From: Bacteroidota bacterium
GTDB lineage: Bacteria > Bacteroidota > Rhodothermia > Rhodothermales > UBA10348
Length of the DNA: 7,004 nt
Direction of reading: 5' to 3'
NCBI GenBank assembly: GCA_004356265.1
Contig: SMXK01000082.1
Coordinates: 1 to 7,004, forward strand
Position numbers and translations under genes: made by a program. A model generated the notes under the pieces. It saw only the letters and a list, made by a program, of their open reading frames with translations, ran no database searches and was not told where the DNA came from. Shown piece after piece: positions 1 through 7,004 of this stretch; position 1 is the first letter of the stretch, and the number at the start of each line of letters is the position of its first letter.

Positions 1-2
1 GA

Positions 3-500
3 GACAGTGACGATGCAAATTTTACTTCGACGGACAGTTTCCTGCCCGATTCACGTCTGTCATTCGAAAAATCGACAGAGCTTTCGGTCAGTCGGATATC
101 TTTTGAATTGTTGAGGCCGATTAACACCTCATGGCGAGTCAGAGTTCGATGTGAACTTGCACGTTCTTCGATTTCAGGCCTTCCCCGTGGATCCGGATTC
201 CATCTGTACCACGAACTCGAATTCAGACCCACGAAGAAAATCAGACTCCATGGCCGGTATGCTATTTTTGAATCCAACAGCACAGATATTCGATTCTACG
301 TCTATGAACCAGACGTTGCCGGCAAATTAACAACTCCCTCGTTCTCCGGTACGGGGAACCATCTGATGCTGCTCGCTCGTTTTCAAGACTCTATTTTTTC
401 GGGGATGAAAGTAGAGTTGAAATGGGCCAGGAGAGGTCAAAGTCTACCTCGCCGAATTCGCCGGCACCAATGGACGATTCAACTAATTCAGACAATCTGA
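3..500 (+). CDS. C-terminal part of an outer-membrane beta-barrel-like protein (partial, runs off left edge)
   Basis: The reading frame is open from the first complete codon at base 3 to a TGA at 498-500, giving 165 visible residues; the start lies outside the window. The apparent TTG start at 108 is not a real start, because the protein-like sequence continues upstream of it without a stop. The visible part has alternating polar and hydrophobic segments typical of outer-membrane strands, with turns rich in Gly, Arg and Asp, for example GFHLYHELEFRP, IRLHGRYAIFES and DIRFYVYEPDVAG, and a short final strand (WTIQLIQTI). This pattern resembles the C-terminal barrel of the 'helix-hairpin-helix domain-containing' envelope proteins annotated in Rhodothermota and Balneolota, but the helix-hairpin-helix part would be off the window, so that name is an inference. 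It converges on the zinc-ribbon gene. That it is coding is fairly sure; the family is tentative. Confidence 0.75.
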   Translation, partial: DSDDANFTSTDSFLPDSRLSFEKSTELSVSRISFELLRPINTSWRVRVRCELARSSISGLPRGSGFHLYHELEFRPTKKIRLHGRYAIFESNSTDIRFYVYEPDVAGKLTTPSFSGTGNHLMLLARFQDSIFSGMKVELKWARRGQSLPRRIRRHQWTIQLIQTI

Positions 501-598
501 AGCCACTAATGAAAGCGAGGTTTGACTTATCGCAGAAACTGCTTATCGCGCAATCAGAAACGTCTCAATACACCTTCATTAGAACGATCGATACCGGC
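501..598. other. Convergent intergenic spacer with small repeats
   Basis: This 98-base spacer separates the stop codons of two converging genes. It holds an 8-base inverted repeat, CTAATGAA at 506-513 and TTCATTAG at 575-582, and between the arms an 8-base direct repeat CTTATCGC at 526-533 and 542-549 flanking a weak GCAG/CTGC hairpin. The loop between the inverted arms is 61 bases and there is no T-run on either strand, so an intrinsic terminator cannot be claimed. The repeats could be chance. Confidence 0.3.
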
Positions 599-970
599 TC
601 AGTTCGTGCAGATAGATTTTAGGACACGCCGCCGATTCTCGAGTTTCTCCTGCCACTCAGTTTCATCGATCTCTTCGTCATCAAAATAATACTCCCACTT
701 ATCGACAGTCGCGTCTTGGAGGATGTCATCCCGCTGGAAAAAAGCGATCCGCTTCAAAATTGGGGATATTCCCATTTGATGGACAAACGTGACCCGGCTC
801 TCGCCTGCCGCTTCATTTTCGCGAACAGATAGCCAATTATCGCCACATACATGACAACTGTAAAATTTAGAGTCGCCCTGAACGACCTCGAGTTCATTGC
901 TTTCAGATACGGACACCTCCATGGGTGCCATACTGTAACAATTACACGCCTTGCACTTTAATCTTTCCAT
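599..970 (-). CDS. Small zinc-ribbon protein of unknown function
   Basis: The gene encodes 123 residues, with an ATG at 970-968 and a TGA at 601-599. Two CxxC knuckles are visible, Cys6-Lys-Ala-Cys9 and Cys39-His-Val-Cys42, spaced about 30 residues apart as in a four-cysteine zinc ribbon; further cysteines lie at 11 and 121. There is no signal peptide or membrane segment, so it is probably cytoplasmic. After the ribbon come a stretch containing VTFVHQMGISPILKRIA, an acidic segment (YYFDDEEIDETEW) and a basic tail (ENRRRVLKSICTN). It starts 93 bases after the large metallopeptidase-barrel gene and may be co-transcribed with it, although a hairpin lies in the gap. No Shine-Dalgarno sequence precedes the ATG. 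Zinc ribbons of this type often bind nucleic acid or protein, but nothing here identifies a partner, so I assign no function. Confidence 0.82.
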   Translation of the reverse strand: MERLKCKACNCYSMAPMEVSVSESNELEVVQGDSKFYSCHVCGDNWLSVRENEAAGESRVTFVHQMGISPILKRIAFFQRDDILQDATVDKWEYYFDDEEIDETEWQEKLENRRRVLKSICTN

Positions 971-1020
971 TCGCAGGAATCGACATTATTTTGACGCGCT
1001 TGAACGACTCTCTGTGCAGA

Positions 1021-1037
1021 CGGTTCGATCCGAACCG
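1021..1037 (-). repeat. Short perfect inverted repeat between two genes
   Basis: CGGTTCG at 1021-1027 and CGAACCG at 1031-1037 form a perfect 7-bp stem with a 3-base loop, 26 bases beyond the stop codon of the large envelope gene and 50 bases before the zinc-ribbon start. No run of T follows on the - strand, so it is not a standard intrinsic terminator. It could be a weak or factor-assisted terminator, a transcript-stabilising hairpin, or chance. Confidence 0.4.
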
Positions 1038-1063
1038 ATATACACGAATCAGACAGACTCCTG

Positions 1064-3946
1064 TCAGTACAGGACGCTGTTAATCCAGCTGCGGGTTCGC
1101 CACTCCTGTTCATCCGGGAGATATGCTGCCTCCACCCGAAAGTCGACATTGAAAAAATAGAAAACTTTGAATCGAACACCCGCACCGCCACCCAGGCTGG
1201 AATAAGACAGTTCATCTCCTGAGATTGACCGGACATGATCTGCGAATCCATAAACGTAAAAGACCTGAAAAAAGATTGGCAACAGTGTGAAGCCGTCATC
1301 AACAAACAGCAGCGGCTGCCGAACGGTAACACTATATCGGGCATAACTTCCAGCGGAAAGGAATATATCTTCCCGGCCACGTGGTTTAAAAAAATCCAGA
1401 TTGAAAACCGACGGTGAATTCTGATTCAGCAATCCCGCGTTGAATTGAAAACTCGTATTGGATCGCGTGAGAAGAGGTACATAAGCGTCGACTAAGCCTG
1501 TGATCGCATGTTCAGAATCGAGGTCGCTGACTATCAGATCGGTATCGCCGAAGCCGCGAAAAACCACTCCCGAATTTGGCGCAAGATCGCGTCGATTTTG
1601 CTGAATCCGCCAACGATAAGACCATCCGTGTGACAGCGTTAAGCGGCTCGTTTCATCTGAAATAGAGTTCAGATTATCATCCAGAAATACCTCATTACGC
1701 AGGCTCAGGTTTAACGCAGAATTAAAGGATGTCCGGTACACATTGTCTGTAATAGTGATGGGCAATGTGACTCCTATCGACACTTCTTTCCGGTGCCGAA
1801 TCACACGGCGCTCAGTTTCAATGTCTCCTTCATACACGATCGCGTTGACGGTAGTTGGTCGGCTGGACGCCGAAACAGTCGGCTTCAAAATGAAACCACC
1901 CCACTGCCCACCGATCTCCCCCCAGAAATTACTCTTCTGTACGAGTCCTTCTGCGTAGAACATCCATTCCTGTAATGGATCAGAAAACTGCATGGCCAGC
2001 CCGACACCCGTCCCGAGAGTAGCATCGTTTTCATTAGTACTGAAATTTTCCAGGTATAATGTCGGGTACATCATTCTGAGTGCAACGTTATTGAATCCGC
2101 TATACGGCTTTACAGGGATGTGAACCATACTCCTCGGTTTCTCACCCAGCCATCGTCGCCATGCAAGTGTCTCTGTATATCGTGCAGCTGAGGAATCAAC
2201 CGGTTGCCCTGCACCCGGAATGAAGGGCATTACCTTCAGGTCAAACTGCTCATCATGATATTCAACAAATACCAGCTGACGATTCGAAGGTGAAAACGCC
2301 CCCTCCATGGCAGCATAGGCGGCGTTCGTGACCCGCCATATGGCATTGTCAGAAGCTCTGACGGCATACACATTTAATACACCCCCCAGATCAGACGTGA
2401 AAGTGAGAAATTCACCGTCCGAACTCCAGGCAGCATCGTATATCGTGGAGCCCCTGAAGCCGATCCACGGACGCAGCGAATCTGCTGACAGCGTTCGACT
2501 GTCCATGATAAATAGTGCCTGATGTGCACCAGCCTTTAAGATAACGGCAAGCGTATCCGTGCCTGGCCTTGGAAGCAAACTGACGAAATCGGATCGCGGA
2601 AAATCGACGCGAATATCCACCAGTCCACGGTCATCAATTTCTACTATGGAGTTAAACTGCCCTTTATTCCGTAGGGCCAGAATACGTCCATCGGGTAATT
2701 CGACTGGGTTCAAAACGTGCGAGTTTTGGCTGTTTCGAACGACCTTCCCGTCTTTTATTCCAGCGCTGTAGACGTCTACTCCTTCCTGCCCATCAATAAA
2801 CGGGTCCTCGGTGTAGCGTGAAAAAAGGATCCTGGACGAGTCCTGGCTTAGGGAGAAATATGCGTCATCGGACACCGTTGTGTTTTGTATGGTGCTTCGA
2901 TGACTCGATTGCAGGTCATACCTGTAGAAGCCGCGTCTGACATTGTAACCAAGAGAAAATGCAACTACAGTTTGCTCGTTGAGCCAGCGCGGCCTGCGGT
3001 GTACTAACCCTTTTGCGGACGAGAGTGCACGCGCTTGCGTGACCGTGCCGATTTTTCCAAGACGGTCGATTTCTTTGTTCTTGTACCAGGTCCGGACACT
3101 GTTTTCGAGTGCGTTGGGCCATAAACGCGTTGCGTACAATAGCCCGATACCATGACCGAGAAATGGCATTCTGTACTGCCATGTAAGGAACCGTTTGACT
3201 ACGTCTGAAGAGTACGCCTCCTTCATGTACAAAATCAGATGTGCACCGCCTGTATAGTATCTGTTGAAAGGTGACGTAAATCGAGGCCGCTCGAGCATTT
3301 GTGGCAACGACCAACCGTTCCCATTCTCGAAGGAAGCTCGATACTGCATCGTAAAAAATGCTTCATTTAATCGGCCTGCGCCCGGTACGAGTTTACTCTC
3401 CCGGTACACGGCAAGGCCTTCTGTAATTCCTGGAGGACCGAATAAGTTCAGACCGCGCGCGACATCCGGAGAAAACACCCTGACAATCCCTACAATCCCA
3501 AAACCGTTGGAATATTCGGCCTGAGCCGCATGCACAGCCTCGTGCGGCGCAACAACAGATAGCCAGTCTGGGTGCCGGCGGGATAATTCGCGACCCTTAA
3601 TAGATGATACCGTAATCTCCTGTTTGAAAGGAAGGGTCGTCACGTATCCCCCGCCGCGATCTGAGTAACCGTTCAAGATCACGGGCATATGCATTCCCGC
3701 TCTGATTCCAATCAGCGAATCAGTTCCAACCAGGGATGCCTCGAGTGCCCCGAGTGTCTCTTCAGCCTGAGCTCTCAGTCCCCATTGGTAGATGATATCG
3801 AAGTGATCGCCCGGTAAGGTTAGATATCCAACACGGGGAGGGCGGTAGATAACTTCATACAACGGTACAACCTGCGCCTTCGCAGATGGAGTCGTTAATG
3901 GAATAACCGTTGCGATTAGTAGCAGGCCTAGACGCCAGAAATTCAT
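1064..3946 (-). CDS. Large envelope protein: HExxH metallopeptidase-like domain, beta-propeller and outer-membrane beta-barrel
   Basis: The protein has 960 residues if started at the ATG 3946-3944; a TTG ten codons upstream (3976) is possible, but the ATG puts the basic and hydrophobic parts of a signal peptide in the usual places, with cleavage likely after AKA (about residue 24). Residues about 25-300 look like a zinc peptidase: HEAVH at 135-139 (bases 3530-3544), then ITEGLAVYRES with Glu176 as a likely third zinc ligand, and NRYYTGGAHLILYM near 228. Residues about 305-605 contain TolB/PD40-type propeller blades (AWSSDGEFLTFTSD near 506; AFSPSNRQLVFVEY near 550). Residues about 605-960 are a strand-rich barrel resembling bacterial surface-antigen (Omp85-like) C-termini, including LAPNSGVVFRGFGD near 788 and an aromatic-ended final part. 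The likely location is the outer membrane, with protease and propeller domains outside the barrel. Substrate unknown. No Shine-Dalgarno sequence is seen. Confidence 0.85.
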   Translation of the reverse strand: MNFWRLGLLLIATVIPLTTPSAKAQVVPLYEVIYRPPRVGYLTLPGDHFDIIYQWGLRAQAEETLGALEASLVGTDSLIGIRAGMHMPVILNGYSDRGGGYVTTLPFKQEITVSSIKGRELSRRHPDWLSVVAPHEAVHAAQAEYSNGFGIVGIVRVFSPDVARGLNLFGPPGITEGLAVYRESKLVPGAGRLNEAFFTMQYRASFENGNGWSLPQMLERPRFTSPFNRYYTGGAHLILYMKEAYSSDVVKRFLTWQYRMPFLGHGIGLLYATRLWPNALENSVRTWYKNKEIDRLGKIGTVTQARALSSAKGLVHRRPRWLNEQTVVAFSLGYNVRRGFYRYDLQSSHRSTIQNTTVSDDAYFSLSQDSSRILFSRYTEDPFIDGQEGVDVYSAGIKDGKVVRNSQNSHVLNPVELPDGRILALRNKGQFNSIVEIDDRGLVDIRVDFPRSDFVSLLPRPGTDTLAVILKAGAHQALFIMDSRTLSADSLRPWIGFRGSTIYDAAWSSDGEFLTFTSDLGGVLNVYAVRASDNAIWRVTNAAYAAMEGAFSPSNRQLVFVEYHDEQFDLKVMPFIPGAGQPVDSSAARYTETLAWRRWLGEKPRSMVHIPVKPYSGFNNVALRMMYPTLYLENFSTNENDATLGTGVGLAMQFSDPLQEWMFYAEGLVQKSNFWGEIGGQWGGFILKPTVSASSRPTTVNAIVYEGDIETERRVIRHRKEVSIGVTLPITITDNVYRTSFNSALNLSLRNEVFLDDNLNSISDETSRLTLSHGWSYRWRIQQNRRDLAPNSGVVFRGFGDTDLIVSDLDSEHAITGLVDAYVPLLTRSNTSFQFNAGLLNQNSPSVFNLDFFKPRGREDIFLSAGSYARYSVTVRQPLLFVDDGFTLLPIFFQVFYVYGFADHVRSISGDELSYSSLGGGAGVRFKVFYFFNVDFRVEAAYLPDEQEWRTRSWINSVLY

Positions 3947-4104
3947 GGCTGAGATCCGGCGAATGGCGTGGTGCAATTAGAATCAACGAATGGTTGAAGG
4001 ACCACATAAATTACATAGCCCAGGTACATACGTTTCGACGAGTTTCCCACAATCGACGGGTTGAATCATTACTGGAGGAGAACTCTGATGATCCAGCTCT
4101 AAAT
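3947..4104 (-). other. Intergenic region upstream of the metallopeptidase-barrel gene
   Basis: This 158-base non-coding gap between the barrel pseudogene and the next gene is AT-rich in its middle (about 4005-4018, reading TAATTTATG on the - strand), which distantly resembles the Bacteroidota -7 element TAnnTTTG but with mismatches. A separate promoter for the downstream gene is possible because of the gap length, but no convincing -33/-7 pair, operator or terminator hairpin is seen. Confidence 0.3.
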
Positions 4105-5067
4105 CTAAATCGACATGGCTACGCCCACTCCGGCTTCAAATCCGGTAATCGTACCCAGTGTATAAATGAAGCGGCCAATTACAGAGGCCTGCGACGAAAT
4201 CTTCATGGACGGCATAACACCAATATCAATCATCGTTCGTTTCTGAACGATACTCGATTCGTTGAACAATCGCGCCTCTACCAAGGCAGTTACTTGGACT
4301 CCCGGGTTAATGCGCTTTTTGTATGTCGCTTGAAAATTTACCTGATTGGGAATCGACCTGACGTCTTCAGTGATAAGTTCTCCGCCGACAAGAGAATTAT
4401 TTTTAGCCCTGGTTCGATAGGCCGCAAGAAGTTTCAGTTCGTCAAATCGAACCACATACCTGTACATCGCCGTAACCGTCGTCTTGCTCCCCGCTTCGTA
4501 AACCGTTGTTCCAGAAAACGTATCTGAAGCATAAATCGAATGGGCAACATCAAAAGATATTCCCGACTGCGCGTTAAGCCTGGTATTGATCCCCGCTGTC
4601 AATAAGAACTCATTTCCCGGGTTATAATTGGATTCCTGAAAATCAAAGGGCTTGTATTCGCCTCGAAACTGATACGCTAAACCAGCGCCCAGGGCTGTGT
4701 TTGTGCCCATCGGAAAAGCGACGGTGACGGAGGGTGAAAATCCTGGCCCTTGACCGAGACTGGGCACGCGGAAATTGTATGCTCTTTGACTGACTAAAAT
4801 TGCAGTCGCGAACTCCGCCTCGGAAAGTTCTACTTTTCCTATAGGCAAATTCGTTCCTAAACTAAATACAAGACTACCGGAGCCTGCGCGAGCGGCGTAA
4901 CTCACAAAAAGTTGTGCGTCAGACAGCCCGCTGAGATCCGGTACATCTCCGGTTGAACTCATCTGGTGACCCATAAAACTGACGGCGAAATTGGAGCCCA
5001 GCGGCGCAACAATCGTTAACGGAATACTCGTCTGTGAAATCGTGCGTCCATCTTCTTCATTGCTCTG

Positions 5068-5070
5068 TTA
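5068..5070 (-). other. Premature in-frame TAA within the barrel gene
   Basis: On the + strand the bases are TTA, giving TAA on the coding strand directly after GINVSVLPI and before QSNEEDGRTISQ. The frame is unchanged on both sides, so this is a nonsense substitution and not a frameshift. Single-base precursors include CAA (Gln), GAA (Glu) and AAA (Lys). Confidence 0.85.
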
Positions 5071-5234
5071 TATCGGCAAGACCGAGACATTAATACCTTG
5101 ACCTGTGCTACCGAGGTTTATGGAGTTTTGCCTCGAGAATGCGTTCGGTACCATCTGCGTTATTAAAACCAGCAGAAGAACAATCTTCGGGAGCACTCTC
5201 GCAGTTCGGATATTTTTTGATAGACGTGTTTTTA

Positions 5235-5238
5235 TCAC
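5235..5238 (-). promoter_or_regulatory. GTGA stop/start overlap (translational coupling)
   Basis: The TGA stop of the secreted-protein gene (5237-5235) overlaps the GTG start of the barrel gene (5238-5236) in the sequence GTGA. The overlap fixes the start of the barrel gene: it places the basic residues of the signal peptide right after the initiator, whereas the ATG at 5358 would add 40 residues lying inside the upstream gene. No clear Shine-Dalgarno sequence is present, so reinitiation or coupled translation is likely. Confidence 0.65.
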
Positions 5239-7004
5239 CGAACTAGTACCATTGTTTTGGTGTCCGTTATCTCGCCTGAAACAAAACGATAAAAATAGGT
5301 ACCGCTCGAAACCGGTTTGCCTGAAATATCCAATCCATTCCACTCTTCCGCGTACCAACCGGCGTCCTGGCTTCGATTAACAAGGGTTGCCAATTTTTGG
5401 CCCAAGAGGTTGTACACCTCCAGGCGGACATTCGTCCGAGAACTCAGCTGGTATCGAATTATCGTCGTCGACGTGAACGGATTCGGATAATTCTGCTCCA
5501 GTACCACTCGACTTGGCGTCTCGGTTATACCATCTGACTCCTGCGCAGCAAAAGATTCGGTTCCCACAATAAGCCTCAAATGCCGGACGGGATATTCAGT
5601 TGTCAACCTGACATCAAATGCAGACTCGACTATTGGAATTCTTTCCCGATTATCGTCATCAACCACAAACAAGGAAAATCCATTCGGCAACACTCCCTGT
5701 TCTGAAAGTGAGACGCGAATGAGTTCGCCGTCGGCTGACAATCCTCGAGGCAACGATGCGCTCACCTCAAGTACCCATTCTCTACCCGCGGCTTCGCTCG
5801 ATTTAAAACTTCCAGCCATCCGCACTCCGTCTTGCATAATACTTAAACGAACATGATTCCCCAGCCCGGGCGCTTCGGCGAAATCGATTCGATCATGCCC
5901 GTCGGTGGCGCCAGCAGCAAAACCGAGGTAATTCTGAGAATCTCGCAATTTGTGTGTCTGCGAAACGGCCCGGAGTTGCAAAACATAATCGGCGTCAAGA
6001 GCCAGTGACGAGCCAGACGCGTTTTTGGAATGCCTTTTGGAAGCAGCTGAAGCCTCGATCGGCCGGACCTGCAATTCAACGTTCCCTGATGTAGGATTGT
6101 TGACCCAATACCCTTCCCAAGGATCTATGATGGTCTGATTGTACCGATATGGGTCGTCTTCACCAAGAGAGGCATCAAAGCTTACGGGAGCATCAACACC
6201 ACTTGATCCTATTACATTTTCCCATGCAACCGGAAACGCGAACGGATTTCCAATCTGATTAAATCCGGGCAAGAGCATAAGAGAAAAAGGCTGGGACGAT
6301 TCAACAGATTTAGCACCGGCGATACTGAAGTCAGTATTGGTAGCGGAGATGTACCAGAACGCCACCCCGGGCACAAAATTACGGGGGATGTTTGGTGCCT
6401 CATCGTATTCCTCGGTTACGCTGTTCCATCTCAAGAGTCTTTCAACCGCGTCATTTCCCAATCCTGGGATTACGGCTGAAAACCGTGGATCATCAAGGAC
6501 CATTGGAATTGAAATCATCGAATAACTCCGACTTTCTATAACCACAGGAGACGTGAACGAATTGATTTGCACCTGAATCTCAAAGGGCAACGAAGTGGCG
6601 TTAAATTCAGGGACAGTCCGTTCGACATTCCCCCTTACAAAGCTGTAATAATATTTCGTGCCTCGCTCCGATACAGCCGATCCGGGAATATTGCCGGCTA
6701 ATACAAGACCACTCCCCGTCATCGCTGAACACTGGAATTCAGTTGCTCCTGTCTGTTTAAAACAGACCTCCCTGACCTGCGGCTCATACCCTTCCGGTAA
6801 AGTAGCTTCGACTGGAATGTTGATTCCCACTTCTGCGGCAATGTCATTGGGTTCCGTTACGAATATCTCCCTTAGCGCTGGGTTGCTAATTGCAAACCCG
6901 GAAGCACTTTCTCCGAACACCGAACCATCGGCACTGCTGATTACCCGAATCCGATAATCGGAGGCGTCAGGAAGATTTTCTGGAACGAGCCAATCAAATA
7001 CGCC
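5235..7004 (-). CDS. T9SS-secreted surface protein with C-terminal type A sorting domain (partial, N-terminus off right edge)
   Basis: The frame is open to the window edge, giving 589 visible residues; the GTG at 6920 is not the true start, since conserved sequence continues upstream. At the edge (7004-6885) is a domain matching the KNH/'GPI-anchored Ser-Thr-rich'-type pattern: FDWLVPENLP, DYRIRVISS and FAIS. The middle has paired segments common in large secreted FCB-group proteins: YSMISIPMVLDDPRFS, FVPGVAFWYIS, LLPGFNQIGNPFAFPVAWENV and DPWEGYWVNN. The last 90 residues (5507-5238) form a classic T9SS type A sorting domain: LEQNYPNPF, VRLEVYNLLGQKLATLV, GWYAEEWNG, SGTYFYRF and a final Lys/Arg-containing strand (TKTMVLVR). 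The product is therefore expected to cross the outer membrane by T9SS, be cleaved near this domain and stay surface-attached or be released. No catalytic motif is visible, so its job may be adhesion or scaffolding. It is coupled to the barrel gene downstream. Confidence 0.9.
   Translation of the reverse strand, partial: GVFDWLVPENLPDASDYRIRVISSADGSVFGESASGFAISNPALREIFVTEPNDIAAEVGINIPVEATLPEGYEPQVREVCFKQTGATEFQCSAMTGSGLVLAGNIPGSAVSERGTKYYYSFVRGNVERTVPEFNATSLPFEIQVQINSFTSPVVIESRSYSMISIPMVLDDPRFSAVIPGLGNDAVERLLRWNSVTEEYDEAPNIPRNFVPGVAFWYISATNTDFSIAGAKSVESSQPFSLMLLPGFNQIGNPFAFPVAWENVIGSSGVDAPVSFDASLGEDDPYRYNQTIIDPWEGYWVNNPTSGNVELQVRPIEASAASKRHSKNASGSSLALDADYVLQLRAVSQTHKLRDSQNYLGFAAGATDGHDRIDFAEAPGLGNHVRLSIMQDGVRMAGSFKSSEAAGREWVLEVSASLPRGLSADGELIRVSLSEQGVLPNGFSLFVVDDDNRERIPIVESAFDVRLTTEYPVRHLRLIVGTESFAAQESDGITETPSRVVLEQNYPNPFTSTTIIRYQLSSRTNVRLEVYNLLGQKLATLVNRSQDAGWYAEEWNGLDISGKPVSSGTYFYRFVSGEITDTKTMVLVR

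Larger units (their letters stand above)
4105..5238 (-). pseudogene. Outer-membrane beta-barrel protein gene interrupted by an in-frame TAA
   Basis: One frame runs from GTG 5238-5236 to TAG 4107-4105 (377 codons plus stop), broken only by TAA at 5070-5068 (codon 57). The first 56 codons give a basic N-terminus, a hydrophobic core (IVLLLVLITQMVPNAFS) with likely signal-peptidase cleavage, and the first strand (INVSVLPI). After the stop the same frame continues with 32 sense codons free of ATG, GTG or TTG (SIPLTIVAPLGSNFAVSF) before the ATG at 4974, then alternating strands to the C-terminus (GFEAGVGVAMSI). Both halves therefore read as one barrel with its signal peptide on one side and most strands on the other. 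Starting at 4974 would give 289 residues without a signal peptide. The barrel resembles 'transporter/porin-like' envelope proteins, substrate unknown. A CAA-to-TAA change would explain the break; a sequencing or assembly error is equally possible. Confidence 0.8.

Noticed and set aside
424..486. Protein-like reading in a third frame near the end of the left-edge gene, suggesting a possible frameshift there
   Set aside because: The stretch is only about 20 codons, directly bounded by stops, and the main frame already ends in a plausible final barrel strand, so no frameshift needs to be assumed.
506..582. Bidirectional terminator in the convergent spacer
   Set aside because: The 8-base arms are 61 bases apart and no T-run follows on either strand, so the structure is too weak to call as a terminator.
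422..622. 66-codon open frame on the + strand across the convergent spacer
   Set aside because: It overlaps the end of the left-edge gene and the stop of the zinc-ribbon gene, is low-complexity (Ser, Asn, Pro) and has no ribosome binding site or recognisable motif.
958..1380. 140-codon open frame on the - strand
   Set aside because: It overlaps the C-terminal barrel of the large gene in another frame; its sequence (many Ser, Cys and Arg) shows no family pattern, while the main frame ends with convincing barrel strands.
3910..4527. 205-codon open frame on the + strand
   Set aside because: It lies antisense to the start of the peptidase-barrel gene and the end of the barrel gene, is rich in Arg and Asn without domain-like pattern, and the opposite strand reads as clear barrel and signal-peptide sequence.
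5068..5358. Separate 96-residue small membrane protein starting at ATG 5358
   Set aside because: Its first 40 residues are antiparallel to nothing known and lie inside the end of the T9SS gene in a different frame; the part after GTG 5238 is a signal peptide that continues in frame into the barrel, so it is the N-terminus of the broken gene.
6337..6957. Open frames on the + strand opposite the T9SS cargo gene
   Set aside because: They are shadows of the strongly supported - strand gene, with no motifs of their own.

Overview
The window looks like chromosomal DNA from a Gram-negative member of the Bacteroidota / Balneolota / Rhodothermota (FCB) group. The main clues are a type IX secretion (T9SS) type A sorting domain, several signal-peptide outer-membrane beta-barrel proteins, and gene starts without Shine-Dalgarno sequences. 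No tRNA, rRNA, CRISPR array, insertion sequence or integrase is visible.

Layout. At the left edge, on the + strand, is the C-terminal end of a beta-barrel-like protein (to 500). Everything else is on the - strand, so transcription runs from right to left. In that order the genes are: (1) a T9SS-secreted surface protein, entering from the right edge and ending at 5235; (2) an outer-membrane beta-barrel gene starting at a GTG that overlaps the previous stop by 4 bases (5238 to 4105), cut by an in-frame TAA at codon 57; (3) after a 158-base gap, a large three-part envelope protein of 960 residues (3946 to 1064) combining a HExxH metallopeptidase-like domain, a TolB/PD40-type beta-propeller and a C-terminal surface-antigen-like beta-barrel; (4) after a 93-base gap with a short perfect hairpin, a small zinc-ribbon protein (970 to 599). 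The zinc-ribbon gene and the left-edge gene converge on a 98-base spacer.

How the genes fit together. Genes 1 to 3 all encode exported or outer-membrane products, and 1 and 2 appear translationally coupled, so this reads as a cell-envelope cluster. The zinc-ribbon protein is probably cytoplasmic and its link to the others is unknown. The most notable points are the nonsense codon that splits an otherwise continuous barrel gene and the protease-propeller-barrel fusion. I found no convincing evidence of a wholly new system.
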